Below the pieces are notes generated by a model, which had not been told where the DNA came from, did not search any database, and saw only the letters and a list, made by a program, of their open reading frames with translations. Positions 26,062 through 34,767 of a stretch of 64,000 nucleotides of DNA are shown here, in pieces. Origin of the DNA: Maribacter aquimaris (GTDB taxonomy: Bacteria; Bacteroidota; Bacteroidia; Flavobacteriales; Flavobacteriaceae); the NCBI RefSeq assembly GCF_014596745.1, contig NZ_JABTCF010000001.1:868001-932000 (forward strand). The letters are read 5' to 3'. The position numbers were made by a program, and so were the translations under genes. Numbering within the stretch: the first letter of the stretch is position 1; every line of letters starts with the position of its first letter.

Positions 26062-26403
26062 TTACCAACGCATATACCCCCCTTGAAGGTCATACACTTT
26101 CTCGAAACCCATATCCAAAACCTTACGAGCCGCCTTTCTGCTTCTACTACCTGATCTGCAGTACAAATATACCGGTTTGCCCTTATCCAACTTTTCAAAA
26201 GACGACTTAAAATCACCGCCTTGGAAAAAATCGATATTAATGGCCTTACCTATATGTCCGGTCCTATATTCCCCAGCAGTGCGCACATCCACCAATTGTA
26301 CCTTTTTATTTCGAATGGCTGCCTTAAAGGCATTTTTATCCAGTACTTCAAACTTATCGGGATCAAGGGCGCCTCCGCCAAAAAGTAAACTTAAAAATGA
26401 CAT
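26062..26403 (-). CDS. Single-domain rhodanese (sulfurtransferase)
   Basis: The 113-residue protein is one rhodanese domain: VQLVDVRTAGEYRTGHIGKAINI, then the active-site loop VYLYCRSGSRSR with the catalytic Cys near residue 83, and a C-terminal VYDLQGGYMRW. An N-terminal hydrophobic stretch (MSFLSLLFGGGALD) is too short to be a clear signal. It would accept and pass on sulfane sulfur. It lies 104 bp downstream of the CstB-like gene in the same direction and may share its promoter, which carries a perfect operator. Confidence 0.9.
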   Translation of the reverse strand: MSFLSLLFGGGALDPDKFEVLDKNAFKAAIRNKKVQLVDVRTAGEYRTGHIGKAINIDFFQGGDFKSSFEKLDKGKPVYLYCRSGSRSRKAARKVLDMGFEKVYDLQGGYMRW

Positions 26404-26507
26404 CTATTATATGTTTTATCTGTTCTTGTTTATACAGTTTGAAACAAGGGAAAGACCACAATCAATCTGCCCCTCCCTTGCTATCAACCAACTACTTTTA
26501 TATTGTA

Positions 26508-27923
26508 CTACAGCAGTGTGGTCGGACACACATAATCGGTTCGATCCACTGCCGTATTTGAGATTCCATCGAACCCTTCTACCACATCGGAGAAATTGTC
26601 CCACCCCCTTTGTTTTAATATAGAGGCCGCAATCATACTCCGATATCCTCCCGCACAATAAATAACGAAGGGAGTATCTTTTGGAAACTCGGCCAAATGC
26701 TCGTTGATCTCATTCAATGGGATATTTTGGGCGCCAACAACATGTTCTGAATCGTATTCACTTTTTTTACGGATATCGACAACCAATGGTTTTGTGGTAG
26801 TATACATTTCCGCAAATTCCTGTGACGATATACGATTGATCATCCCAAACTCCTTCTTGGCGATTTTCCAACTATTGAAACCTCCCTTAAGAAAACCTAT
26901 CGCATGATCATAACCAACCCTTGATAATCGGGTAATGGCCTCTTTTTCCTTATCGGGATAGGTAATGAGCAAGATTTCCTGTTTAATATCAGGGACCATT
27001 TCTCCCACCCATTGGGCAAAATTACCGTCCAATCCGATATTGATGCTATTCGGAACATGCCCTTTTGCAAAATCCTCAGGCCCCCTAGTATCCAACATCA
27101 AAGCACCTGTTTCATTGGCAGCGGCCTCAAAAGCTTCTGGAGTCAAGGCCTGTGTTCCCCTTTCCATCACGGCATCAAGACTTTCATACCCCTGTATATT
27201 CATCATTACATTTTTGGGAAAGTAGGCTGGTGGCGGGGTCAGGCCCGTAAGCAGTTCCTTGATGAACTCCTCTTTGGTCATATCTGCCCGCAAGGCGTAA
27301 TTGACTTCTTTTTGATGCCCTAAGGTATCGGTAGTCTCCTTACTCATCATTTTACCACAGGCAGAACCTGCACCGTGATTGGGGTATACGATAAGGTCAT
27401 CGGCCAAAGGCATAATTTTATTCCGTAAGGAATCGTACAGGTATCCTGCCAGTTTTTCCTCAGTAAGCTCTGATACGACGTGTTGCGCCAAATCGGGTCT
27501 ACCAACATCACCGATAAACAACGTATCGCCTGTGATTATACCGTGTTCCTTCCCTTTTTCGTCAATGAGTAAATAGGTAGTGCTCTCCATCGTATGCCCG
27601 GGAGTATGTAAAACCTTTACTTTATACTCCCCTATTTCAAAGACTTGATTATCCTCAGCGACCAAGGCATCATAGCCGGGTTTGGCCGTTGGACCGAAAA
27701 CTATTTGTGCCCCCGTTTTTTTCCTTAGATCCAAATGGCCACTTACAAAATCGGCATGAAAGTGGGTCTCAAAGACATATTTAATACGGGCATTGTCCTT
27801 TTTTGCCCGGTCTATATAAGGTTGTACCTCACGAAGGGGGTCGAAGATGGCTGCCTCACCGTTACTTTCCAAATAATAAGCTGCATGGGCCAAGCAACCC
27901 GTATAAATCTGCTCTATTTTCAT
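26508..27923 (-). CDS. CstB-like persulfide dioxygenase-rhodanese fusion (MBL fold plus two rhodanese domains)
   Basis: I start at 27923 (MKIEQIYTGC, 471 residues). A longer frame from 27986 would begin inside the operator. Residues 1-225 are a metallo-beta-lactamase fold with H54, H56 and D58 in THFHADF, H110 in HTPGH, D133 in TGDT and H183, matching persulfide dioxygenases. Residues 255-355 are a rhodanese domain with no active-site Cys (LLITYPDKEKE). Residues 365-460 are a second rhodanese with Cys423 in IYCAGGYRS. This is the domain order of CstB, which turns persulfides into sulfite and thiosulfate. It fits downstream of SQR. Confidence 0.85.
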   Translation of the reverse strand: MKIEQIYTGCLAHAAYYLESNGEAAIFDPLREVQPYIDRAKKDNARIKYVFETHFHADFVSGHLDLRKKTGAQIVFGPTAKPGYDALVAEDNQVFEIGEYKVKVLHTPGHTMESTTYLLIDEKGKEHGIITGDTLFIGDVGRPDLAQHVVSELTEEKLAGYLYDSLRNKIMPLADDLIVYPNHGAGSACGKMMSKETTDTLGHQKEVNYALRADMTKEEFIKELLTGLTPPPAYFPKNVMMNIQGYESLDAVMERGTQALTPEAFEAAANETGALMLDTRGPEDFAKGHVPNSINIGLDGNFAQWVGEMVPDIKQEILLITYPDKEKEAITRLSRVGYDHAIGFLKGGFNSWKIAKKEFGMINRISSQEFAEMYTTTKPLVVDIRKKSEYDSEHVVGAQNIPLNEINEHLAEFPKDTPFVIYCAGGYRSMIAASILKQRGWDNFSDVVEGFDGISNTAVDRTDYVCPTTLL

Positions 27924-27949
27924 GATCTTAGTTTGATGTGTTGACCGTA

Positions 27950-27957
27950 TAAAAGTA
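27950..27957 (-). promoter_or_regulatory. Predicted -7 box of the CstB-like gene
   Basis: Leftward TACTTTTA (TAnnTTTG consensus) ends 36.5 nt from the centre of the operator at 27980-27993. Confidence 0.5.
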
Positions 27958-27979
27958 TAATCGTTACCCTGGTTATAAA

Positions 27980-27993
27980 GTAACAAAGGTTAC
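27980..27993. promoter_or_regulatory. Crp/Fnr-type operator of the CstB-like gene
   Basis: GTAACAAAGGTTAC is an exact match to GTAAC-N4-GTTAC. It is 56 bp upstream of the chosen start codon and overlaps a longer, rejected start at 27986. Confidence 0.78.
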
Positions 27994-28091
27994 AAAGATC
28001 ATAACAACACAATTAAGAACAACTGATATTCGTCAGCAACGAATGAATAATTATAAAGAAACCCAACGAAACGCATTGGACCCTAATCGTT

Positions 28092-28724
28092 TTACGCCTT
28101 CAACAACCGTATTTGATTTCTATGAAGTTCTATTTCCCCCAGGTTTTCGAGCTTTTTAAGCAATCTCGAAATAACAACCCTTGAAGTATGTAACTCATAG
28201 GCAATTTGCTGATGGGTGGTACTGATCTCATTGTCCTTGGTTACCCTCGCCTTATCCCTTAAATACTTTAGAAGACGGTCATCCATCCTCAAAAAGGCTA
28301 TACTATCGATTGTCTCCAACATCTCATTGAGTCTGTTGTGGTAACTCAACAGGACAAAGTTGCGCCAGCTTGTGTATTTTGCCAACCATTCCTCCATCTT
28401 TTGGATCGGGATCATGATCAATTTGGCATTCGTTTCGGCTATAGCCCTAACTTCACTTTTCGTGTGCCCCATACAACAATTCAATGTCATGGCACAAGTA
28501 TCACCATGTTCCAGAAAATACAACAACAATTCATCACCATCGCCATCTTCCCGAAGCACTTTTATTACACCGGATATCAACAAGGGCATTGATTTTACAT
28601 AATCCCCGATTTCCATCAGCTTATGACCTTCATGAATTTCCCTATATGTCCCTGTCTGGTTTATTTCATTGATGAGTTCTTCTTCAAAAAGATGTCCGTA
28701 ATTTGCTTGTAGTTCTTTGATCAT
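28092..28724 (-). CDS. Crp/Fnr-family transcriptional regulator with a three-Cys sensor domain
   Basis: I start at MIKELQANYG (28724, 210 residues); a 35-residue longer frame has no domain character. Residues 20-135 are the cyclic-nucleotide-binding-like beta barrel and dimer helix. Residues 150-208 are the Crp-type winged HTH with recognition helix THQQIAYELHTSRVVISRLL. The sensor barrel contains GDTCAMTLNCCMG, placing Cys77, Cys83 and Cys84 in one loop; the N-terminal FNR [4Fe-4S] Cys cluster is absent. Divergent functions in this family range from oxygen to NO to cAMP. It is the best candidate to bind the local GTAAC-N4-GTTAC sites. Sulfur or redox sensing by the Cys is inference. Confidence 0.85.
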   Translation of the reverse strand: MIKELQANYGHLFEEELINEINQTGTYREIHEGHKLMEIGDYVKSMPLLISGVIKVLREDGDGDELLLYFLEHGDTCAMTLNCCMGHTKSEVRAIAETNAKLIMIPIQKMEEWLAKYTSWRNFVLLSYHNRLNEMLETIDSIAFLRMDDRLLKYLRDKARVTKDNEISTTHQQIAYELHTSRVVISRLLKKLENLGEIELHRNQIRLLKA

Positions 28725-29140
28725 ATGGCTAATGTCGCGATTATAGATGAAATATGGGCTACACCAAAAATAACCCTCAAATTTCAAATTGAAAATGATT
28801 CTTGGGAATACTTTTGAAATTGCCTTCATTTTAGTTTAAGTTAATCTAAATGTTTGAAGGGCAAAGCTTTTCGAAGATATACATAATACCTAAAATGACC
28901 GATTATTCTGAAGTAAAATTATCCCCAAAAAGAACCGAAAACCTTAATTCCAGGGCTGGGCTATATTGATGTTAAAGGTGGAGAGGGCCTCTCCCAGACC
29001 ACAATGTCTTCAAAATACCCCAAGGGCATTTACCAAATCGGAAGCCGATGGTTAATCATTGTATTCCCAAAGGATTCTTAACGGGGAACTTTATGTAAAG
29101 CCAGGACAAAACCAAATCAACCGTTAAGCTTTGGTCTCAT
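28725..29140. other. Intergenic region, nothing recognised
   Basis: About 415 bp between the regulator and the aminotransferase gene, both leftward. I saw no conserved ORF, hairpin terminator or GTAAC operator here. The promoter of the regulator is presumably within it. Confidence 0.4.
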
Positions 29141-30643
29141 TCAATCCTTGAACCATCCATCCACCAGATCCTGCTCATTTCTGGTACCATTAAGGTGCTC
29201 AAATTCGTTTTTGGATAAATTATGGGTATAATCCTTGCCCCATTCTTTATGGTTTTGGGCAATTTGCGAAATGGCATCACAAATAAAATCCACTTCTGCA
29301 TTCGTCATAGTAGGATGTATAGACATTCGTATCCAGCCCGGTCGTTCCATTAAACAACCTTCCAAAATCATCTGTTCAATGGCCTTGGAGGTCAATTGAT
29401 CTACATGCAATAAAAAATGTCCGTAAGTACCGGCACAGGAACATCCTCCCCTAGTTTGGATTCCGTATCGATCATTCAATAGCTTAACCACCAGATTATA
29501 ATGCGCATCATCAATATAAAATGAAAAAACGCCCAATCTATCCTGATGTTCCTTTGCCAAAATGTGGAGATTATCAACCTTACCAAGGTTTTTAAAAATC
29601 CTTTGGTTCAATTCATGTTCACGCTTAAGAATATTCACTACCCCCATCTGCTCTTTCAACTGTATCGCCAAGGCTGTCCGTATGGCCTGTAAGAATCCAG
29701 GGGTACCCCCATCTTCCCGGGTTTCGATATCATCAATATAATCATGATCGCCCCACGGGTTGGTATAGGTGACCGTTCCCCCTCCGGGATTGTCCGGTAT
29801 CAGGTTTTTATACAATTTCTTGTTGAAGATAAGAACGCCACTTGAACCTGGTCCTCCTAAAAATTTATGGGGGGAAAAAAAGATAGCGTCCAAGTATTCA
29901 TTTTCATTTTCCGGATGCATGTCTATTTGAACATAAGGCGCCGAACAGGCAAAATCAACAAAACAAAGTCCATTGTTTTCATGGATCATTTTAGCAACCC
30001 TATGATAATCGGTTTGTATACCCGTAACATTGGAGCATCCTGTTATTGAAGCGATTTTCAAGGGGTGCTCCTGATATTTGTCCAATAGCTTTTCGAAACT
30101 TTCAAAACAAATCAAGCCTTGTGCGTTACAAGGAATAACCTCAACCTTGGCAATGGTTTCCAACCAAGAGGTTTGGTTGGAATGGTGTTCCATATGCGAA
30201 ATAAAGACAATTGGCCTTAATTCATCGGGAATCACGGTATGTTTCCTTAGATTTTCCGATACCTTAAGCCCTAAAATCCGTTGGAATTTATTCACTGCCC
30301 CTGTCATACCCGTACCAACCGTAATCAAAACATCATCCTCATTGGCATGTACATGCTGTTTAATCTTTCTACGGGACCGATGGTAGGCCATGGTCATTAC
30401 GGAACCTGTAAAGGATGTTTCCGTATGCGTATTGGCCACGAATGGACCGATTAACGTGCTTAGTTTCTCCTCTATTGGGCCATATAATCTTCCGCTAGCC
30501 GTCCAATCAGCATATAGTATTCGTTGCTTTCCATAGGGTGATTCAAAAGTTTGGCCATTACCAACGATATGTTGTCTGAATTGCTGAAAGTAGTTTTCCA
30601 ATCCAGATTCCCTTACACTTGATTTTGATATGGTTTCGCCCAT
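29141..30643 (-). CDS. Class V aminotransferase (cysteine desulfurase/selenocysteine lyase-like)
   Basis: The 500-residue PLP enzyme has FVDFACSAPYVQIDMHP, the PLP-lysine motif FFSPHKFLGGPGSSG, and TRGGCSCAGTYG near residue 400, similar to the Cys-bearing loop of selenocysteine lyases and SufS-like desulfurases. It is longer than SufS (about 400 residues) because of N-terminal and C-terminal extensions. It may release sulfur from a cysteine-like substrate. Located between the Crp/Fnr gene and a regulon promoter, it fits a sulfur-handling context, but no operator lies at its own start. Kynureninase-like or other class V activities remain possible. Confidence 0.8.
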   Translation of the reverse strand: MGETISKSSVRESGLENYFQQFRQHIVGNGQTFESPYGKQRILYADWTASGRLYGPIEEKLSTLIGPFVANTHTETSFTGSVMTMAYHRSRRKIKQHVHANEDDVLITVGTGMTGAVNKFQRILGLKVSENLRKHTVIPDELRPIVFISHMEHHSNQTSWLETIAKVEVIPCNAQGLICFESFEKLLDKYQEHPLKIASITGCSNVTGIQTDYHRVAKMIHENNGLCFVDFACSAPYVQIDMHPENENEYLDAIFFSPHKFLGGPGSSGVLIFNKKLYKNLIPDNPGGGTVTYTNPWGDHDYIDDIETREDGGTPGFLQAIRTALAIQLKEQMGVVNILKREHELNQRIFKNLGKVDNLHILAKEHQDRLGVFSFYIDDAHYNLVVKLLNDRYGIQTRGGCSCAGTYGHFLLHVDQLTSKAIEQMILEGCLMERPGWIRMSIHPTMTNAEVDFICDAISQIAQNHKEWGKDYTHNLSKNEFEHLNGTRNEQDLVDGWFKD

Positions 30644-30840
30644 GGTATAAATTTATAATCCAAAGGTAAAAATAACCTTAAATTATCCATTGGGATACAA
30701 ATTAAACTAACTACAAGACTTTTCCACTACGCTAAAGGGTCTAAAATTTACGATATTATTAAAATTATAGCTTAAAATATATCTAAATGCACAAATTATA
30801 TTTAATATATTGACAAATTACCAATTAAACACTGTGATTT

Positions 30841-30854
30841 GTAACAAAAGTTAC
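30841..30854. promoter_or_regulatory. Crp/Fnr-type operator of the membrane-protein gene
   Basis: GTAACAAAAGTTAC matches the palindrome exactly. The rightward octamer TAAATTGA (30877-30884) ends 36.5 nt from its centre. Confidence 0.78.
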
Positions 30855-30904
30855 ACAAAACCAAAGGTGATTCCCATAAATTGAAGAAAACAAAAGCGGA
30901 AATT

Positions 30905-31585
30905 ATGAAAAAAGACTTTGAAACTAAGGTTATTGGCTGGGCTTTTATCGTATCGGCCGTACTGTTATGGGGAGGGTGGTTTTTTTCACCCCATCATTTG
31001 GGCGAGTATATTATCGCCTCTGATTTTGATGAGATCAACCAAAATCTATGGACATGGATTTGGCTCTATCGTGTTCATATCTTTGGATGGGTCATAATGG
31101 GGATTGCCATGTTCGCATTGACGGCAATAGCCACTAAGAAACCGTATCGGGTATTGATTTATCCGGGAGCTGGAATGATTATTGTCGGTACCTTCACTTT
31201 AGCCATTGCAGCCGCCTTTTACTATACATTCGGGGCCTGGGGTATAGGAAACACTGCAGGAAAATCACCTGAGGAAACGCAGCAGGTTATGGATGGCTTA
31301 CTTTTTACCAACCACTATGTAACCTGTTTTGTACGGTTTGGCCGCGTATTTTCAGGGGTAGGCCTTATGATTCTGGGTGCTGCTTTTGTAAAATGGAACA
31401 TAGTGAACAAAGGTTTGGGCTGGCTTACCATTATCATGGGGTTTGCTGCCATGGCTATTATCATGGGAATTCCCGATAACTATGAAATATATAAACCTAT
31501 ATTTCATGTAAAGGCCTTATGGCTTGTTTTAATGGGGGCAACCTTATTACTCAAGGGAATCAACCTACCTGAAGAAGAGGACTAG
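30905..31585 (+). CDS. Multi-pass membrane protein of unknown function, probable regulon member
   Basis: I choose the ATG at 30905 (226 residues). The alternative TTG at 30881 falls inside the predicted -7 box. About six or seven membrane helices are visible (VIGWAFIVSAVLLWGGWFF, VHIFGWVIMGIAMFALTAIA, MIIVGTFTLAIAAAFYY, GLMILGAAFVKW, LTIIMGFAAMAIIMG, LWLVLMGATLLLKGI). Conserved His and Trp residues (FSPHHLGEY, WTWIWLYRVHIFGW, NHYVTCFVRFGRV) could bind heme or quinone, but I recognise no family. An exact Crp/Fnr operator stands in front and a strong terminator directly follows, so it is a single-gene unit. Confidence 0.75.
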   Translation: MKKDFETKVIGWAFIVSAVLLWGGWFFSPHHLGEYIIASDFDEINQNLWTWIWLYRVHIFGWVIMGIAMFALTAIATKKPYRVLIYPGAGMIIVGTFTLAIAAAFYYTFGAWGIGNTAGKSPEETQQVMDGLLFTNHYVTCFVRFGRVFSGVGLMILGAAFVKWNIVNKGLGWLTIIMGFAAMAIIMGIPDNYEIYKPIFHVKALWLVLMGATLLLKGINLPEEED

Positions 31586-31611
31586 ATGTTCATCATGAAA
31601 TAGTTTACATG

Positions 31612-31643
31612 AAAAAGTCCCGATGCTGTATCGGGACTTTTTT
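31612..31643 (+). terminator. Rho-independent terminator after the membrane-protein gene
   Basis: AAAGTCCCGAT and ATCGGGACTTT form a perfect 11-bp stem with a 5-nt loop, followed by a T-run. Confidence 0.93.
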
Positions 31644-31775
31644 GTTTTATCTAGCATTGGGAAATCGTTCATAGCCAATGACCTTTTTTTTGACCATCCC
31701 TATTCCTTTACCATATGGATTGGTTTGGCTTAACCGTTTATACCGGACCATGAATGGATATCCTCATTATGGAAA

Positions 31776-32276
31776 TCAATCCCGTTTGGGGAATGCCAGA
31801 CTATCCGCTGGATAGGTCTCCTTTAAATACTTCATCTGTGCCTTGGCCCAATCGATTATCATTTCACGTTGTTCATCTGTCAAATTCGCTTGGGGATGAA
31901 GGCCTAAATACGTATAGGAATCCAAAGGCATTGCCTTTTTCTCCACCATTTCAATAGTTTCCTCTAGTTTGTGGTTTTGGACATAAAGGGGTTTTTTAGT
32001 GAATTCGGAATAATTGAGATGTTTCTTGCCATCAACAACATGTTCATTCAACCACCAAGCTACGGGTTGCACATTGGCATACCAAGGATATTCCGTTTTG
32101 TTCGAATGACAATCGTTACAGGATACCTTCAACAATTCGTTTACCCCTGCAGGCACCTCGTATTTCGTTGAAATATCATACGTAAGGTCGTTGGATTCAT
32201 TTCTTTCCGGGCGAAAGAATTGTATAATTACCAAAAGAACCAGCAGGACTATTAAGACTTTTCTTACCATGATCAA
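31776..32276 (-). CDS. Membrane-anchored heme-binding (Haem_bd) monoheme protein
   Basis: The 166-residue protein has an N-terminal membrane anchor (VLIVLLVLLVIIQFF), then the heme motif CNDCH (53-57) within VSCNDCHSNKTEYPWYANVQP, the signature of the Haem_bd family, and the conserved HLNYSEF segment. The family acts in periplasmic electron transfer, often with di-heme peroxidases. MVRKVLIV (residue 3) is an equally likely start. It converges with the membrane-protein gene and has no operator upstream. Confidence 0.85.
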   Translation of the reverse strand: MIMVRKVLIVLLVLLVIIQFFRPERNESNDLTYDISTKYEVPAGVNELLKVSCNDCHSNKTEYPWYANVQPVAWWLNEHVVDGKKHLNYSEFTKKPLYVQNHKLEETIEMVEKKAMPLDSYTYLGLHPQANLTDEQREMIIDWAKAQMKYLKETYPADSLAFPKRD

Positions 32277-32449
32277 TACTTATTTTGAAATAAAATTACA
32301 TAATCTATTTTGTTCCTTGATACTTATCCCCCAATTATTAGTAGACAAAATCCAATGACTTATCAACACAGACTACCCTATGTCGCCTATTTTTCAAATC
32401 CCTGCTATTTTCATCAAAATCTGGGTTTTACAACAACCAATCTGTTCAA

Positions 32450-34744
32450 TTATTTGTATTTAGCAATCCTTTCATCATCAATTTGTCCACTCCAGTTTAA
32501 TCCAAAGGCAAAATCATAGGTATTTCCATCAGCATCGCTATAGGGTGTCATATCCCTTGGCACATCCTCAAACTGCTTTTCTACAGTTGCCATATCGGAA
32601 GGCATTTGAAATGGCAACAAAGCCGAAGGCTCGAACGCCCCTGAAACAATTTCCATAATCGCCTGATCTTGCACACCCATATGGATTAAAATGGCTGAAG
32701 CGCTATTCTCTATTTCCGAAAAAACCATGGGTTTTGAAATATGGGCAATAACAACCACAGGTTTGTCCCCCATTTTCGATTTGGTTTCATTGACCAAAGT
32801 CATATCCGTAGCGTTCCTGGTTTTAACGGTTTTACCCTTGAAGGAACGATTTTTGAAATCTTCAAACGGACTACCGCCCGCCAAACTGGTCTCACGTGCC
32901 TCTTTGGCCGTATAGGATTCATATTGCAGACTAATGGGTACATAACCGTTACCTCCATTATCCAAATCGGATTTGTCATACCCTACGCCTCCATCAGGAC
33001 TTTTGATGCCCACTAAGGCAAAATCCGCCGCCTTGGGATCATCGACCACTTCAAAATATTTTGACACTACCTCCAGATTAAAGGGGGACTCGGTCCTTTC
33101 TGGCGTTACAATACCCCACCAATTTGTGCTTGGGGCAATGTAGCGTTTGGGAATATATACTTTCTTTTTATCTTTAATCGGAAGTATCCCATTGTGGTTT
33201 TTAAGCATCACCATAGACCGTAGCTGCGCATTAAAACCAGCCTTCATATATTCTGGGTTCCCAACTTTTTTCCCGGTCTCGGAAACATCCAAATAGGGGC
33301 TCTCAAACAATCCAACCCTAAATATATTCTTGAGCAAACGAACAGCGGAAGCTTCAAAACGCTGACGCATATACGCTTCCCCATGTTCAGCTACACCCAT
33401 TTTATAGGCTTCAAGAATGGGTTCCTTATCATTGTTGCCCCCAAATTGGTCAACGCCGGCCTTAATAGCCTTATAATGACGTTCTGCGACTGTCTTGGTT
33501 TCAACGCCCCAACTTTTACCTTGAAATTTGTCAACGGAAGTGACATCCTTGGTTATGCTCCAATCGGTACAGACAACACCATCGTATCCATACTCACCCC
33601 GTAATACATCGGTAATCAAATATTTATTGAATCCGTTGCCTACAGCTTCCCCTTCCCCATTGGAAATGGTATAATAGGGCATAACGGCAGCGGCCATTTT
33701 AGTTGGCCCGTTCAATTTAAAAGCTCCTTGGGTAAAAGGTTGCAAGTGATCTTTTAGGTTCTTACCCGGATAAACAGCATAGGCCCCATAACCAAAATGG
33801 GCATCCCGCCCCCCTTCTTCAGGTCCGCCTCCTGGCCAATGTTTTACCATGGCATTGACACTTTCGAGGCCCCAATTCCCATCTTCGCTGGATTGGAAAC
33901 CATCTACATAGGCCCTAGCCAAATCGGTGGTTAGATCTGGGTCCTCTCCCATGGTTCCGTCAAAACGGCTCCAACGGGGTTCTGTTGCCAGATCAATTTG
34001 GGGAGACAAAGCCGTAGAAATACCTAGGGCCCGGTATTCTTTAGAAGCAATTTCGCCAAATTGTTGCATTAAACTGGAATCAAAAGATGCTGCGATACCT
34101 AAAGTTCCCGGCCACATTGAAATTGCTCCCCCTGCACCGGCATTATACTCGGCATAGGAATCACTACCATGCCTAGGGTCCGAACTGGTATTGATAGGAA
34201 TGCCAAAACCGATAGCTTCAACAAAAGCTTGGGCATTATTATTCCATTGGGCCGCTATTGAAGGAGTTTCAACCTTAGTGATCAAAACATGTCTCAAATG
34301 ATCATCCTTAAGAAATTTCTTTTGTTCGTCTGAAAGGTCACTAGCTACCGCCCCACTTTCAGGAAAGGATTTACCGGCGTAGTTTGATGTACCAAAACCA
34401 TGACTAGCCCCGGGAATGGATTGGTGTGAACTGTATAACATGAGTCCGGCAATATCTTCCAAAGAGAGTTTGGAAGCCAGATTTTTCGCCCGTTCATCAT
34501 CTGACAACCGCCAATCCTCATAGCTATCCAATGTACCATTTTTGTTAAGGTCCTTAAAAGCATATTGGTCAACCTTCAACAGTTGCACACCAGATTCAGT
34601 GTGAAATGTCAAATCGCTTCCGTTCGTATTGTTGACCCTTACGTAGCCATCCTTTTCCTCTGTGGTGAATTTATCCCCACAACTCCCCAATAGCAGGGTC
34701 AAGGTCAAAGTACTTATTGAAAAATTCGTTTTATTTATGATCAT
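32450..34744 (-). CDS. Glycoside hydrolase family 3 lipoprotein (beta-glucosidase-like)
   Basis: The 764-residue protein begins with a lipoprotein signal (LTLTLLLGSCGDK). The GH3 N-terminal barrel (about 75-430) contains the nucleophile Asp in DGVVCTDWSI (near residue 392) and the upstream KHWPGGGPEEGGRDAHFGYG segment. A C-terminal alpha/beta sandwich domain follows, with GGNGYVPISLQYE and VIAHISKPMVF. Fn3 is not evident. The enzyme would cleave terminal glycosyl residues at the cell surface. It lies with a broken esterase, a sugar isomerase and a regulator in one leftward cluster; substrate unknown. Confidence 0.88.
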   Translation of the reverse strand: MIINKTNFSISTLTLTLLLGSCGDKFTTEEKDGYVRVNNTNGSDLTFHTESGVQLLKVDQYAFKDLNKNGTLDSYEDWRLSDDERAKNLASKLSLEDIAGLMLYSSHQSIPGASHGFGTSNYAGKSFPESGAVASDLSDEQKKFLKDDHLRHVLITKVETPSIAAQWNNNAQAFVEAIGFGIPINTSSDPRHGSDSYAEYNAGAGGAISMWPGTLGIAASFDSSLMQQFGEIASKEYRALGISTALSPQIDLATEPRWSRFDGTMGEDPDLTTDLARAYVDGFQSSEDGNWGLESVNAMVKHWPGGGPEEGGRDAHFGYGAYAVYPGKNLKDHLQPFTQGAFKLNGPTKMAAAVMPYYTISNGEGEAVGNGFNKYLITDVLRGEYGYDGVVCTDWSITKDVTSVDKFQGKSWGVETKTVAERHYKAIKAGVDQFGGNNDKEPILEAYKMGVAEHGEAYMRQRFEASAVRLLKNIFRVGLFESPYLDVSETGKKVGNPEYMKAGFNAQLRSMVMLKNHNGILPIKDKKKVYIPKRYIAPSTNWWGIVTPERTESPFNLEVVSKYFEVVDDPKAADFALVGIKSPDGGVGYDKSDLDNGGNGYVPISLQYESYTAKEARETSLAGGSPFEDFKNRSFKGKTVKTRNATDMTLVNETKSKMGDKPVVVIAHISKPMVFSEIENSASAILIHMGVQDQAIMEIVSGAFEPSALLPFQMPSDMATVEKQFEDVPRDMTPYSDADGNTYDFAFGLNWSGQIDDERIAKYK

Positions 34745-34767
34745 ATATTTTTGTTTTAGGCCTACTG

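Noticed and set aside
27924-27986. A 21-residue N-terminal extension of the CstB-like protein
   Set aside because: It would start inside the operator and upstream of the predicted transcription start.
30881-30904. A TTG start of the membrane-protein gene
   Set aside because: It lies in the predicted -7 box; the ATG at 30905 is better placed.
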